A stretch of DNA of 64,000 nucleotides from Ambrosia x helenae (Eukaryota > Streptophyta > Magnoliopsida > Asterales > Asteraceae). This document shows, piece after piece, positions 12,134-23,739 of this stretch. The stretch's first letter is position 1. Each line of letters begins with the position of its first letter. The notes under the pieces were generated by a model. It saw only the letters and a program-made list of their open reading frames with translations. It made no database searches and was not told the DNA's origin. Made by a program: the position numbers and the translations under genes. The stretch spans positions 372,001-436,000 of the forward strand of contig JAUTDX010000158.1 of assembly GCA_030844895.1 (NCBI GenBank). The letters run 5' to 3'.

Positions 12134-13332
12134 CCGCTATAGTTCCGCCGCTGACTATTGTTATTGCTACTATTGATAGTACTACTAATATTGTTACTAC
12201 TAGTATTGTTATTATTATTACTAGGTTATGTACCTGTATGATACATTGGTTGAACAATTTAAATTATATATGTAAATTTATAAGTATAATTAAGAAAAAT
12301 TAGATTAAATATTATATTGAAAATAAAAAAACTGTATTTACAACTAAAAAAATATAAAATATTCATCAACCTCTTAATAATTTACGTTTATATTCACGTA
12401 AAACTATTTTCAAACTTTCCAAAATATATGTTCAATATTGTGATTGTTACCTTGTAGACTGTAGGTACAAAAAAAAAAAAAGTAATAAGAATAAATCTAT
12501 TTAGGCTAATATATAAAGAACTGATATTAATTTAAAAGTACCTCCTAATCTGTTAAACCATGTCAATCGAGCATCGTTCATTTTGGAATTTGACATCAAG
12601 TTTATTCCAAAGCCAAAGTATTTTCTAACCTTGAGTGTATAATCATTTTTTATAAGATCAAGGCCGTTAAACATAATGACATTTATTGGTTCAATTTGAC
12701 TGTAATTATAAAAAAAATACGTGAATTATTAGCTTGAAATTGAAGATTGAAACAAATTAGTAATGAAAAGACTACGGCCACTTACTTAGATATTACATTT
12801 CTCTATTGGAGTAACTTGAAGAAACAAAGTCAATAAAGATTTCAAACAATGATTTTTCATATATAAAATGTATTTTATATATTAAGTTATTATAATACGA
12901 AAATAGCCAAGCATATGTAGTTTTGTATCAAATTAAATATTAAAATTAATGTAGATTAATTTATTATATTTAATTTGCTTAGAATATTGTAAGGAATATA
13001 GTTTTAAACTTAGAATGAAATAACAAATATTAAAAAATAGGTTAATTTAAGGTACACAATTTATATTTAAATTTAATGACGTATAACTACACTATCTTAA
13101 AAAAACAATGAATATTTTTTTAATAAAAATGACTTCGGTTAGTTAATAAACATTTCCAAGTTATGTTTGATAATTTATTTCTAATTTTGTATTAAAATAT
13201 AGTTCTATTAATTGATTTACATAAACATAGTGTTTGTGTGTGTATATATATTAGACTGAATTTCGGCAATTATATTAATAGTTTGTAACCAATAAAAACC
13301 AGATAAGTAAGAGTTATTAAATCTATATATAT
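12134..13332. other. Very AT-rich non-coding stretch
   Basis: Contains (ATT/ACT)-rich simple sequence at about 12150-12225 and long AT-rich runs. Nothing else can be supported. Confidence 0.5.
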
Positions 13333-13595
13333 TAATAAAATAAAACACATGAGGGACACTTATGATTATCAATATAATTTGAGGAAACTATAGCAAACCC
13401 ATAGAAAAACCTATTGAATGATTTATCTTTACGAATAACATAAATCATTCAATGGGTTTTTAATGAAAACTGTTACAATTATGATTATTAATATAATTAA
13501 TATAATTTTATTTGAATTTATGGTATTGTATTGAATAATAAAATGAGAGAACTCATGAGAGAGTATCATGTGTCCCTCATGTGTTTTCTTTTATT
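13333..13595. mobile_element. MITE with two nested hairpins
   Basis: Outer arms 13333-13359 and 13570-13595 share ACACATGAGGGACAC in inverted orientation. An inner pair at 13405-13426 and 13440-13461 (AACCTATTGAATGATTTAT and its near-perfect complement) forms a second hairpin with a 13-nt loop. There is no coding capacity and the target duplication is unclear. Confidence 0.65.
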
Positions 13596-16318
13596 GATAT
13601 AAAATAAAAATAGATAACTATGTAAATATTTTAAAAAACAAATTTAAATGTAGTGAATTAAATAAACTATAATTATCATTAAATAATATGTTAATTATAA
13701 GAAGTTTATTAAATTTTATGCTATGAAATGGTGTAAATTATGTTTTACACTTAGTGTAAATAAATCTATTAAGATATGATAGAATTATTATTATGTTATT
13801 CCCGTGCCCTTTATAGTATAATATACATTATAAATAATTATATCAAAAGGTTTGATCATTGGTACCGTTTATTCCAACACATAATTTTTTATTAGTTTTT
13901 AATTCAACTTATTTTTTTTACTTAAAGTTTTAACTCTAATAATATAAGATATAGTTATTTTTATTTAATTTGATTTTTGTTTAGTAACAATTGATAAATT
14001 AAGACCGGACACACAATTTTTTTTCCCTTAACATTCTAGCATAATTTATTTTGTTTAAAATAAACTTATTTTCAAAACAGAGTTTTCTATAAAATGGAGT
14101 TGTATTCAAATGAGTGTCGGTACTCTACAAGCAAATCACAAACCAAACTAATTCCAATCGAACATCATTGGTATTATCATAGCCTATCCCTATATTAGTT
14201 TTCACTGTGTTTGATTGATGTAGATATGTGTTAATATCCTTCATGACATATCATGATCGTATTTTTTGGGGTTTATTTTTCGATTGCTATAGCGAGTAAC
14301 GATATCGTAGCAAATCTATAATTAAAAAGAACCGAAATTCTTGTTGTATATAATGTGGCTATCCCACTAGTTTATATAGTATTAATTTATAAATGAATTG
14401 TGCATTATGGTGTTGTAACTTATGCTTATCAAGTATTATGTGCATGAGTGGGTTGTATCTTAGGCTTTGTAGCTTGTACCTATATTTAGGCTAAAAACAT
14501 ACTGCACCTGCTTCATTTATGCCAGTCTCTAGAAAGATCATTTTTTGGCTTCTAATTTATAATCATCTCTGTAACTTCTGTCTTTTTAGATTATGTTCAA
14601 CATTTAAAGAATGAGACGGAGATAAAAAGAAAAGTACAGGGGCAGTGGCCATTAAACCAATGATGACGGGAAGAAGAGGGTGAGTCCGAGGATACTACAG
14701 ACTGAGGTTGTCGTGTTAACTAAGAGGCGGTGACGGTGGATGCGTCAGCGGCAACAAGTGATGACAAAGAGGTGAGGTTGTCTTGAGGCAGGTTTCTGTT
14801 ATGTGGACGGTAATGTCAAAGCCCAACAACGGTTGTGGTACCCTTCTCTTTCAAATCAGGTGTGTTTTCTTTTTCCTTCCTTTGAATTTGCTTGACGTTG
14901 TACCTTTGTAGTTAATAATCTTAGGTTCTAAAGTAGGTTTTGGTGTATTTGAATTGGAGATTTTTGGCTGTGCTCATGTAGAGGCATCACGATTTCAATG
15001 TTGTTGATTTGATTTCCACGTGTAAAGATTCAATTGTGCACCAATATGAACCCTAATTGTGTTGATTGGTTTTGGGGTGCTTTTGCAGTAAACAATAATT
15101 TTCCCAAGTAAGAAATAAATTGACTTTTATTGATAAATAACAAATATATACGACCCGTAATTAGACGTGTCTCCTTTTCTAAATAATAAAGATAATCATC
15201 AATCTCATGGCCAAATTGGTACATTTTCCTTTATTGCTTAAGATTGTTTTGTTTTGAAGAAAAGAAAAACAACTTTATGGTACCGTAATGGTTGTTGTAT
15301 ATTTGGTTTTTGAAATGGAACACAGATTTTCTTGAAGGTGTGACATAAAACTAATAACTTGGCAATTTGCTAACTAGTGAAGCAAGTTTAATGGATACCG
15401 GAGTTTCATAGTTTCCTCCTCTCACTTTTTAATTTCCTTTTTTGATAGATTTATATCCTTGTTGCAATGCGGGAGTCTTAATACTTGTTTTAATATAAAT
15501 TAAACAGGCAAACTCTTTATATTTAACAAATATCATTATATGAAAGGATCACTTATAACCCCTAAAGCCATTAACAAGTGTCAATTACTCTAGGTTCTTT
15601 TGCTTATCTTATCCGTTACATGCACGCATACACAAATTGCGAGCATAATTTGTATAGGAAATATGTGCATATGTTGTTACACACAATACATCTTGTAAAA
15701 AGCTTTTGCAACATGATTGTGGTGTATAATGCATGCTTTTTAGGTTAAGAACTTATTATTATTATTATTATTAAATATGGCGTGTATTATAACATTTTTC
15801 ATACTAGAATCATACCACCAATGCATGTTTACATGTTAACACGCATTGGTGTTGGCACATAGAAAATATCGGCATGTTTTTCATGTTTTATACATAGCGT
15901 ATATTAAGAAATTTTTTAATGCCCCCACTGTTTTTTATGATTGATCCCAATGAATTCATGAAAAAAATTAACCTCATCCAAAACTATTAACATCAAGATG
16001 TATCCAAATGATTTTATGCAAGAGCTCGCCATCTACATTGCTAATATGAGAGAAAATAAATTATGTGTCAACGTGAATAGTATATATAATATTGCAAAAA
16101 AAAAAAATGGTGAAAACAAATAAGCATTTTGGTTATATGTTAATCTATTGTTTACTAAAATTAGTATTAGTTTTATCGGTTGCAACAACAAATATCAACA
16201 TTCTTTTTCAACGAAGCATGTGACAAAGGATTTGCGTAATCGGATGAGTGATGATTACATTAACGATGCTTACATTTGTTACATTAAAAAATAATTATTT
16301 GCCAAAGTTCCAATTGAA
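13596..16318. other. Long AT-rich intergenic stretch
   Basis: No gene is recognisable on either strand. A short (TTA)n run lies at about 15756-15773. The 64-codon ORF near 15030-15224 on the minus strand has no domain or conserved look. Confidence 0.5.
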
Positions 16319-16945
16319 GATGTTGGGGGGGGGGGGGGGGGGAGGACTCCACTTATGTTTTTTTTTAAACTTCACTTATTTTCACCAATCCTACACTGCC
16401 ATATCACTTTACTGAAACACTGTTTTTGAGGCAGCACTTCACTGAAATGTTTTTTCTTTCTTTGTATTTTATTTAAATTAGCATGGTGCCCGCGCGATGC
16501 AATGAGGAACACAGGCACTTCTAAGGGTGTGTATGGTTCGGTTCAGTTCAATTATTAGCCTCAACCAAAACTAAAATCAAAGTTATCAGTTAATCGATCT
16601 TATTAAACAACCGATTATTTGGTTCGATTTATATGGCTAGATTATCGGTTTTTAGTTTGGTTTAGTTAGTTTTGGTAAACAACAAAAACCAAACTTTGTT
16701 GCCTATATTTATATCTTTTATACATCCATTTTCATGGATTTATATCTCTATTTCATATACTTCTAAGCAAAATTTTAACAAATTTTTTAACAAAACATAA
16801 GTGGTGGGTGGGTGGGTGGGTGGGGGGGGGGGGATGGGGACTCCACTTATGTTTTTTTTAAACTTCACTTATTTTCACCAATCATACACTGCCACATCAC
16901 TTCACTGAAACACTGTTTTTGAGGCAGCACTTCATGGATTTATAT
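16319..16945. repeat. Duplicated block next to poly-G runs
   Basis: A segment of about 120 bp (ACTCCACTTATGTTTTTTTT ... GAGGCAGCACTTCA) occurs at about 16344-16445 and again at about 16839-16933. Both copies directly follow a guanine run (18 G at 16325-16342; GGTGGGTGGGT then G12 near 16805-16833). The second copy lies inside the foldback element at 16529-17155. Confidence 0.7.
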
Positions 16946-17155
16946 CTCTATTTTATGTACTTCTAAGCAAAAATTTTAACAAAAGTTTGGTTTGGGTTAT
17001 TAACCAAAATTAACTAAATGAACTAAAAACAACAATCTAACCAAATTGACTAAACCAAGTAATCGGTTGGTTAATAAGATCGATAAACAGATAATGTCGA
17101 CTTTTGTTTCGGTTGAAGCTAATAACTGAATTGAACCTAACACAACCATGCACCA
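16529..17155. mobile_element. Foldback-type element with long imperfect inverted arms
   Basis: The left arm (GGTGTGTATGGTTCGGTTCA, AGCCTCAACCAAAACTAAAA, CGATCTTATTAAACAACCGA) is matched in reverse complement by the right arm (about 16985-17155: TCGGTTGGTTAATAAGATCG, GGTTGAAGCTAATAACTGAA, AACCATGCACC). The arms are over 150 nt long, so the transcript would form a long hairpin. The centre holds the poly-G block described separately. No ORF and no clear duplication. Confidence 0.65.
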
Positions 17156-18083
17156 TTAGAATTGTTTGCCCTCCCTACTACATCGCGCTGGTACACTGCT
17201 ATGAATATATGGATGGTTCCGTTTCAGTTTGACTAATTTCGGTTAACTAAGAGTACAAAAAGAAAACACTAACCGACTTTAAGTTAAATCAGTTGTTTTT
17301 TTATTCAGTTTTCCATTGATTTTGGTTCAGTTTTGTCTCCTTTTTTTGTTTGGCTTCAGTTAACGATTTAGTTATTGTTCACTCCCAAATATTGTTAATC
17401 ACATAGCACATAAAAAAATTTAAATTAAAAAAATTAGCAATACTATACTCAAATTAAAGATAATAAAATGCTCATTATTATGATTTTTTTTAAATTATCA
17501 ATGAAAAAAATATGACTATTTAAAAATCATGAAAGATCGTTTGCTTAAAACAAGAAAAAGAAGTTTAACTATAATTTAAATAAGCAAAGATTGAGTAAGT
17601 TTAAAGGATTAAAGTGTGACCAAAATTAGGTATTAAAGTGTAAAAATATTTGAATGACTATTCTACCCTTATTTTAGGGTTGCTTATGAAAATAAATTTC
17701 TTAACTTTTGGGTATCTTAAACTACCTTTGCCTCATGCATTATCTATACTAAATCACTTTGTATTTTTATTTTTTGTTTTTTTTCCACTGACAACACACT
17801 TTTAATACAATACTAGCTTTTATTATGTGATCTATCTGACTTAACCTAACCATAAAAATTTTATTTCAGAGTTATAAAACTGGGTATCGAAAAACTGACA
17901 CCATTAAGACGTGAATATATATTCTGTTGTGAATTTTCACTAACATGAATTTTTCATATGTAAATCACAAATGCATGTAGACGTGAAAAAGAGTTTGTTA
18001 ATCTTATAATTAGGCTCTAACCCTTTTTCTTTTAAATATAAAGTTACGCAACACCCATGTAAATAAGTTGACACATGTAAAGT
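17156..18083. other. Non-coding AT-rich stretch
   Basis: Fragments of a second GGTT/AACC-rich foldback family at about 17210-17380 (TTTCGGTTAACTAAGAG, TTCAGTTAACGATTTAG). No gene. Confidence 0.45.
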
Positions 18084-18091
18084 AAAGCTCC

Positions 18092-18415
18092 CAGGGCCGG
18101 CCCTGAGCATGGGCCGGGTGGTTACCGGCTCAGGGCCCGACCCACAAATAGGCCCGAACTTTTTTAAAAATATACACATATATATTAAATTCTATATTTA
18201 GGATATATATTTGTGTATTATACATAAAAGCCTTGTTAGTGGAGTTGGAAAAATCATGCAAATTTAATGTAGAGGTCTCAAGTTCAAGCCTTGGCTCTAG
18301 CACTATATTAAGTCTTTTTTTTTTTAAATTCATTCTATTTACAAAATTTTGGGCCCAAATTTTTTTTTTTCGCCTAAGGCCCAAAATTTTTTTAGCCTTC
18401 TCGGAGACGGCCCTG
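18092..18415. mobile_element. hAT-type non-autonomous element containing tRNA-like promoter boxes
   Basis: Termini CAGGGCCG and CGGCCCTG are inverted and flanked by the 8-bp duplication AAAGCTCC (18084-18091, 18416-18423), as expected for hAT elements. The interior carries GGGCCCAAA-type repeats. On the plus strand TAGTGGAGTTGG (about 18236-18247) fits the pol III A-box consensus TRGYNNARNNGG and GTTCAAGCC (about 18281-18289) fits the B-box GWTCRANNC, followed by a T run, so a SINE-like segment may be embedded. Confidence 0.75.
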
Positions 18416-18423
18416 AAAGCTCC

Positions 18424-18850
18424 AATACGGGCTATATATCAAAATTCAAAAACTTAATTATTATTCGACTGAGAACAAAGTGCACAATAACATTTGAAAA
18501 AAATAATCGTATTTTATTTGTGCGTATGCACACTAATGCATAAAAACAAATTCAAGAATTCATGGACTTAACTATTGAAATATGTTAACAAAAAAAATAA
18601 GGATCCGAAAATACGAATCTTGTAAAGAGAAGTCAATTTTATTTTGTTTTATTAATCTTTTCTTCGAATTTATAATTTTATGTAGGGGTGCAGATAGGCC
18701 CGCTTACGGTTGTGCGCATATAATTGTGCGCATATAATGTATATACGTGTGGTTCTCAGAGGGCAAAATTAAAGTTGCACTAATTTTAACGTTATTTTAC
18801 TAATTTTGTGAAAATAACGTTAAAAATGATGGACAGTTGATAAACAAAAG
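18424..18850. other. Non-coding stretch
   Basis: Contains an inverted pair around 18770-18826 (AAAATTAAAGTTG..., ACGTTATTTTACTAATTTTG against GTGAAAATAACGTT). No gene. Confidence 0.45.
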
Positions 18851-19056
18851 ACAAGGGGGTACATGCACCAGTTGGGTTTGTCCCGATTGCTAAGTGATAT
18901 GTGCCTTATGTCTAAGGCTTGATACAAAACCACTATCGAGCCTGGGGTCTCACTGGAAGCATTCTCTCTATTCCCACGGGGTAGAGGTAAGGTTGTTTAC
19001 ATCTTACCCTTCTCAGACACTACCTTAGCTTTTGCTATTAGTGAGATTAACTGAGT

Positions 19057-19101
<45 letters not shown>
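18851..19101 (+). mobile_element. Au-like SINE with (GAT)n tail
   Basis: ATCGAGCCTGGGGTCTCACT, CTCTCTATTCCCACGGGGTA, GAGGTAAGGTTGTTTACATC and a final ACTGAGTATGATGATGATG match, from memory, the body and 3' end of the widespread plant Au SINE family (its usual tail is a TTG-type repeat; here a GAT repeat at 19057-19100). The 5' tRNA-like part is degenerate. Non-coding; transcribed by RNA polymerase III in active copies and mobilised by LINE enzymes. Confidence 0.75.
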
Positions 19102-19442
19102 TAGGGGTGTAAATGAGCTGAGCCGAGCCCGAGCTTGACCAGACTCGAGTTTAAGCTCGATTAACTTATGAGAGCTCGAGCTTGTCTCGTTAGTAAATTC
19201 TCAAGCTCGAGCTCGGGCTGGCTCGTTTGTTATCTATTAGTTAATATATTAAATAAAAATAATATAAATAATAGTTCGTATAGGCTCATAAGCTTGATAA
19301 GTGAAACTTGAGTGCGAGCTCGTTAACTTAACAAAATTTGTATGTGTGTCAAATATCATAGTTCACTTATTATTTAGTAATCTATATCAATATATTTTAT
19401 ACACATAATACAACACTTGCAAAATTTTAAAAAATAAAATAG
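19102..19442. mobile_element. hAT-like fragment rich in GAGCTCGAGC
   Basis: Starts AGGGGTGTAAATGAGC, a frequent terminus of plant hAT MITEs, and continues with repeated GCTCGAGCT motifs in both orientations to about 19340. The right end is not clear, so it may be truncated. Confidence 0.5.
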
Positions 19443-19445
19443 TAA

Positions 19446-19750
19446 GAGCATTCACATCCCCTTCATCAAACTTCTCCTCATCTTTAAAATTAAAAAAAAC
19501 TTACTAAAAACACCATGCATCACATCCATCATTTTATACTCCATCTTTATTTTGAAAAATCCATCTTCTATCAAATTATCGTGAGTGTATTTTAACGAGG
19601 AATATAATAAAATAAATGTCTGTGGGTAAGATAAAGATAAATATGGTAGAGGGGATGTGAAAGGTTTTATAAAATGAGGGATAAATTTTGAAAAATAAGA
19701 TTTTTTGTTATATTATAGGGTATAAAATGGTGGAGGGAATGTGAATGCTC
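19446..19750. mobile_element. Tourist-like (PIF/Harbinger) MITE, copy 2
   Basis: Terminal inverted repeats GAGCATTCACATCCC and GGGAATGTGAATGCTC with TAA on both flanks (19443-19445, 19751-19753). Same family as 6133-6480, sharing GTGTCTGTGGGTA and AGATAAAGATAAATA. Confidence 0.85.
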
Positions 19751-19753
19751 TAA

Positions 19754-20529
19754 CGTTGTGTTCCAGAGTTTCATTTAAGGGGGAAGATGAATGATTGGAA
19801 AGGAAGCGAGGAAAAATGTGTTCCAGAGTTTTTTGTAAGAGAAAAAGAGAGAGAATAAGATGGATAATACAAAACTTTTTAGGGTGATTTTCAATTTTTT
19901 CAATTTAAAAGGAATTGAAGAGAGAAAGAGAAGAAATATCTCCCTTAAGTCAATCTTTAAAACACAGTGTAAAACGCATAATAAAAAGTTAACATCAAAT
20001 AGGTAATTCACCCCGACAGTTGTCATTTCTTCCTTCTTGCCTTTTCACTTAAAAGCATAATATTTATAGAAATATAATACACAAAAAGAAAAAAAATAAT
20101 AATAAAAAAAAGTTAATTAATATTAAGGTTGAACGTGACACATAAGTACTGAAATCCGCTGTTGAAACGGCCCACTGGAAAACCAAAACCATGGCCCCTG
20201 GTTTTTCTCTCCAAATCAACTAGTTCTTTCCGACCAAATAATAATAATATTATTATTATTCATTCATTCATCTCCAGGCTTTGCATCCTATCCTAACTTC
20301 TGTTAATAAAAACATGCATTCTTTTTCTTAAAATTATCATCACCCATTTCACCCCACCCCACCACCACCATTCTTTCTGTTTTTTTTTTTCCTTGTTAAC
20401 CTGTGGTTACAAGTTGATATTTTTGTTACTTTTTTAAGATACCCATATCAGTCTTTTTGTTAAAGTTTAGTTTTTTTGATCTGGGTATTGGTTTATATAC
20501 AAAAAGAAGGTGGTTTGAGTGCATGTTGT
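19754..20529 (+). promoter_or_regulatory. Upstream region of the plant cysteine oxidase gene
   Basis: No gene; presumed promoter and 5' UTR of the gene starting at 20530. It holds a hypoxia-element match at 20194-20204, an AATAATAAT/ATTATTATT palindromic run at about 20238-20261, and pyrimidine-rich tracts near 20320-20400. No convincing TATA box is placed. Confidence 0.5.
20194..20204 (-). promoter_or_regulatory. Match to the hypoxia-responsive promoter element (HRPE)
   Basis: The minus strand reads AAACCAGGGGC, an exact match to the published HRPE consensus AAACCA(G/C)(G/C)(G/C)GC bound by ERF-VII factors. It sits 326 bp upstream of the ATG of a gene family whose hypoxia-inducible members use this element. 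A neighbouring plus-strand AAACCATGGCC is an imperfect second match. Confidence 0.65.
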
Positions 20530-23495
20530 ATGAATAATAATAATAATTTACAAATGGGATTGGAGAAAATGTCAGGTGAAAGGAAGAAGAGGAGAACTAG
20601 ACACAGAAGAGTTGCTGCAGTTCAAAAGCTTTATGATACATGCAGAGATGTTTTTGCTAATTGTGGCCCTGGAATTGTTCCATCTGCTCAGGGTATTGAA
20701 CGCATAACAGATATTTTAAGTAAGTTTTTTTTTTTTTTTTTTTTTTTTAACCATTATTTATATAATTATATGTATGTTGAATTTGATTGGAATGGTTATG
20801 AATCTTGGTTGTTAATTTTATATAGATTAATATGAATATTTGATAATATCCATAATTTCATATGCATCTTTTTAGTTTTTGTATCTGAATTAATCTTGGA
20901 TATGTTAATATGTTATTGATTTTGAAGTATGGGTGATTTGAGGGTTGGATTTATTTTTATATCTTTTTAATGAGTTGTAGATTGTTTAATTGACTTTTGA
21001 AATTAGTCAATTTTTTTTACCTGGTGTCAAATGGGTTAATTTTGATTTTTTATTTTATTTTTTTAAGTTGATTACAATGCTTATGAATCTTGGTTTATAT
21101 AAATATTTAATACCCATATGCATCTTAGCAGTTTTTGCAACTAGATCTGTCTGGAGTCTTTTGAAAGTTTATTTCTTGATTGATAATATATATAATATAA
21201 TGAATTTTGATAGTGCAATTAAAGTTATAAAATTGGAGTCTCATTGAGTCATTGATCAACTCCTATTTTTATTTGTAAATGATTTGAGGGTTAGATGTAC
21301 TTTTGCTATCTTTTTCACTGAGTTTGTTCAATTTAATTTCTTGTAGATTGTTTTGTTGACTTGAAATTAGTCCGATTTTGACCTAGAATGGATTAATTTT
21401 GAATTCAGTTTAAAATTTAGAAAAATCAGAAGTTAATTCTAGTTATGGAAGGAATATGTGAAAATGATTAAACATATAGAATCTTTGATGTTTTGTTTAG
21501 TCTAACAGATCTGCTGCTTGTAATGGTAACCATTGGATTTTCTTGAAATTAGTTTAAATCATTTGACAATCATCCATCTTAAACATATTTCAATTCAATG
21601 TGAATGGATTCGGCGTGTACTTTTGTCGGTGAATTAAATTTTTGTTACGTGTGTTGGTGGTTCGCCGCTTAAATCGTTGTCATTTTTCGTTTACTTTAAA
21701 TCTAGGATAAGATCATATTTATAACGCGACGAACACGTGTTAATCGAATCCAAAGGTATGATATAGTATTTATAACGAGACGAACACGTGTTAATCGAAT
21801 CAAAAAGTATAATATCGTATTTATAACGAGACGAACACGTGTTAATCGAATCAAAAAGTATAATATAGTATTTATAACGAGATGAACACGTGTTAATTGA
21901 ATCAAATGGTATAAAATGTAAGAATTTAACCGTTGGATATATAAATTTTTTTATTTTTATTCTATCATTTTCTTATGCAGACGGAATGACTGAAGTTGAT
22001 GTTGGCGTCCGGAAAAATATGCCCTATTTCAAAGTGAGAGAAACAGAGGGATTTCCTAAAATCACATACCTACATCTTTCTGAATGTGACAAATTTTCGG
22101 TATTTATACTTTTACTTGTGCACTTTAGACTATGCAATATCAAGAAGTGACCCACAATGACTTAAACTAGAATCAGTAGTATAAGGGTGAATATGATAAT
22201 TTATGCATACGCTTTTCAGATTGGAATATTTCTATTGCCTCCGTCGGGTGTGCTGCCACTCCACAACCACCCTCAGATGACGGTTTTCAGTAAGCTTTTG
22301 TTTGGAACCATGCACATCAAAGCATATGATTGGGTGGATGATGTTACTTCAAGCTCTACACCTAAAGCTGATTCATCCGAGCGTAAGTTCTTGGCCTGAT
22401 GAAGATACATTGTGTGTGTGTGTGTTGGGGGGGGGGGGGGTATACTTTAGTCTTGTCACATGTGGCTACAGTGACCATCTGGTCCATATGTAACCAAACG
22501 GACAGGTTTAAGTTAAAACGGGTTGGGTAAGGTTCAATTCAGAAGACAAATTAATGCAAGAAGAGGAAGAACAAAATAAATAATTTATGTTTTCGGTTTT
22601 ACTTAATTTAATAAACACATGAAAATTGTTGTAATACAATAAATCTTATCTTAAAATTTAAAAACAAAATATGAACAATTTTTGTTTATTTATACAACCT
22701 ACACATGTGCAAGTTTTGTGCATGCGTTAATTTAATGGTTTTTTATGTATATTAACTTACACATTTGTAATTTATATGTAAAAACTTTAAAAATATATGA
22801 ATCATCGATAAAAAGTTTAATGATTTATCAATGTTAGCCCTCTTCTCGCACTAAAACCCTCTTCTAAAATGAAAACCTCCCTCGTAGCAGGTTTTGTTCA
22901 AAATGGGTTGGGTTGGGCCGTTGGGCTGGCCTGCTAACTTTCTATCCGCTTTGGATTCATGGCCTTTAACGCCTCCTACACATTTAGTCCAACTTTCTAT
23001 CCACTTTGTATTCACGGCCTTAAACTCATGAATCCGTGTTTTTATCAGGTGAAGGCTGTGAAATGGGACCCGTTAGCGTACGTTTGGCTAAACTCAAAGT
23101 AAACTCTGAGTTCACCGCCCCATGCAACACATCAATTCTCTATCCAACGGACGGTGGTAACATGCATTGCTTTACCGCAATCACATCATGTGCTGTTCTT
23201 GATGTTTTGGGCCCGCCGTACTGTGATCCCGAAGGAAGGCACTGCCAGTACTACCGTCCTCACCCTTTCGCTAACTTTTCAGGTTTACCACTCATAACCG
23301 TACCAACTCCCCCCTCTCTATTTCCATAACAATCAATAAAAATAACAACTTTTCAACTGTATGACAGCTGAGGATAAACAGCTTCCTGATGATGAGAAGA
23401 TCACAGAATATGCATGGCTCGAAGAGATAGATAAGCCCGCGGGCCTAGCTGTCGTCGGAGCCTTGTACAACGGGCCGATAATAGTTGAGAAGTGA
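20530..23495 (+). CDS. PCO: Plant cysteine oxidase (N-terminal cysteine dioxygenase), PCO1/PCO2-like
   Basis: Five exons, 20530-20719, 21981-22099, 22220-22382, 23049-23282 and 23368-23495, all with GT-AG introns and matching phases, give a 277-residue protein, close to Arabidopsis PCO2. The enzyme uses O2 to oxidise an N-terminal cysteine, marking ERF-VII transcription factors for the Arg/N-degron pathway, and so acts as an oxygen sensor in nucleus and cytosol. The cupin fold is evident: GVLPLHNHPQM supplies the iron ligands His118 and His120 and NMHCF supplies His197. YLHLSECDKFSIGIFLLPP, VLDVLGPPYCD and the ending YNGPIIVEK are family hallmarks. The basic N-terminus (RKKRRTRHRR, about residues 20-30) may be a nuclear signal. 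The start is the first in-frame ATG of the exon; an internal ATG nine codons on also fits. The PCO1/2 subclass is inferred from length and basic N-terminus. Confidence 0.95.
21703..21905 (+). repeat. 51-bp tandem array with a G-box in each unit, PCO intron 1
   Basis: Four units with an exact 51-bp period; GAACACGTGT starts at 21731, 21782, 21833 and 21884. Every unit carries the 10-bp palindrome AACACGTGTT, whose core CACGTG is a G-box, followed by AATCGAATC. The first and last units have diverged slightly. Located about 80 bp before exon 2. Confidence 0.9.
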
Positions 23496-23666
23496 TTAGA
23501 GATCATATGGCTGCACAAAACAGAAACTTTTGTCTGTTTTTCCTTTGCTTTTCTTTTAGAGTTTGTTGGGTAAAGATGGTTTTGCTTTGCTTAAGTCTCT
23601 TCTTTAAAAAATCATGTACATAACTTGAGCATAGCCATATAAAAGAATACATCTTTTCTTGAGTTG

Positions 23667-23721
23667 GAACGACCAAAGTAAAGTACAATAGAAGTTGCAT
23701 GAGGTACAACTTTGGTCGTTC
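23667..23721 (+). other. Hairpin in the PCO 3' UTR or just beyond
   Basis: GAACGACCAAAGT (23667-23679) is perfectly complementary to 23709-23721, with a 29-nt loop. It lies about 170 bp after the stop codon. It could affect transcript processing or stability, or be a small MITE footprint; no function is shown. Confidence 0.6.
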
Positions 23722-23739
23722 TTGTGTCGGGAAAATAAG

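Noticed and set aside
21702..21905. Minus-strand ORF with a repeated protein motif
   Set aside because: It is the translation of the 51-bp tandem array in PCO intron 1.
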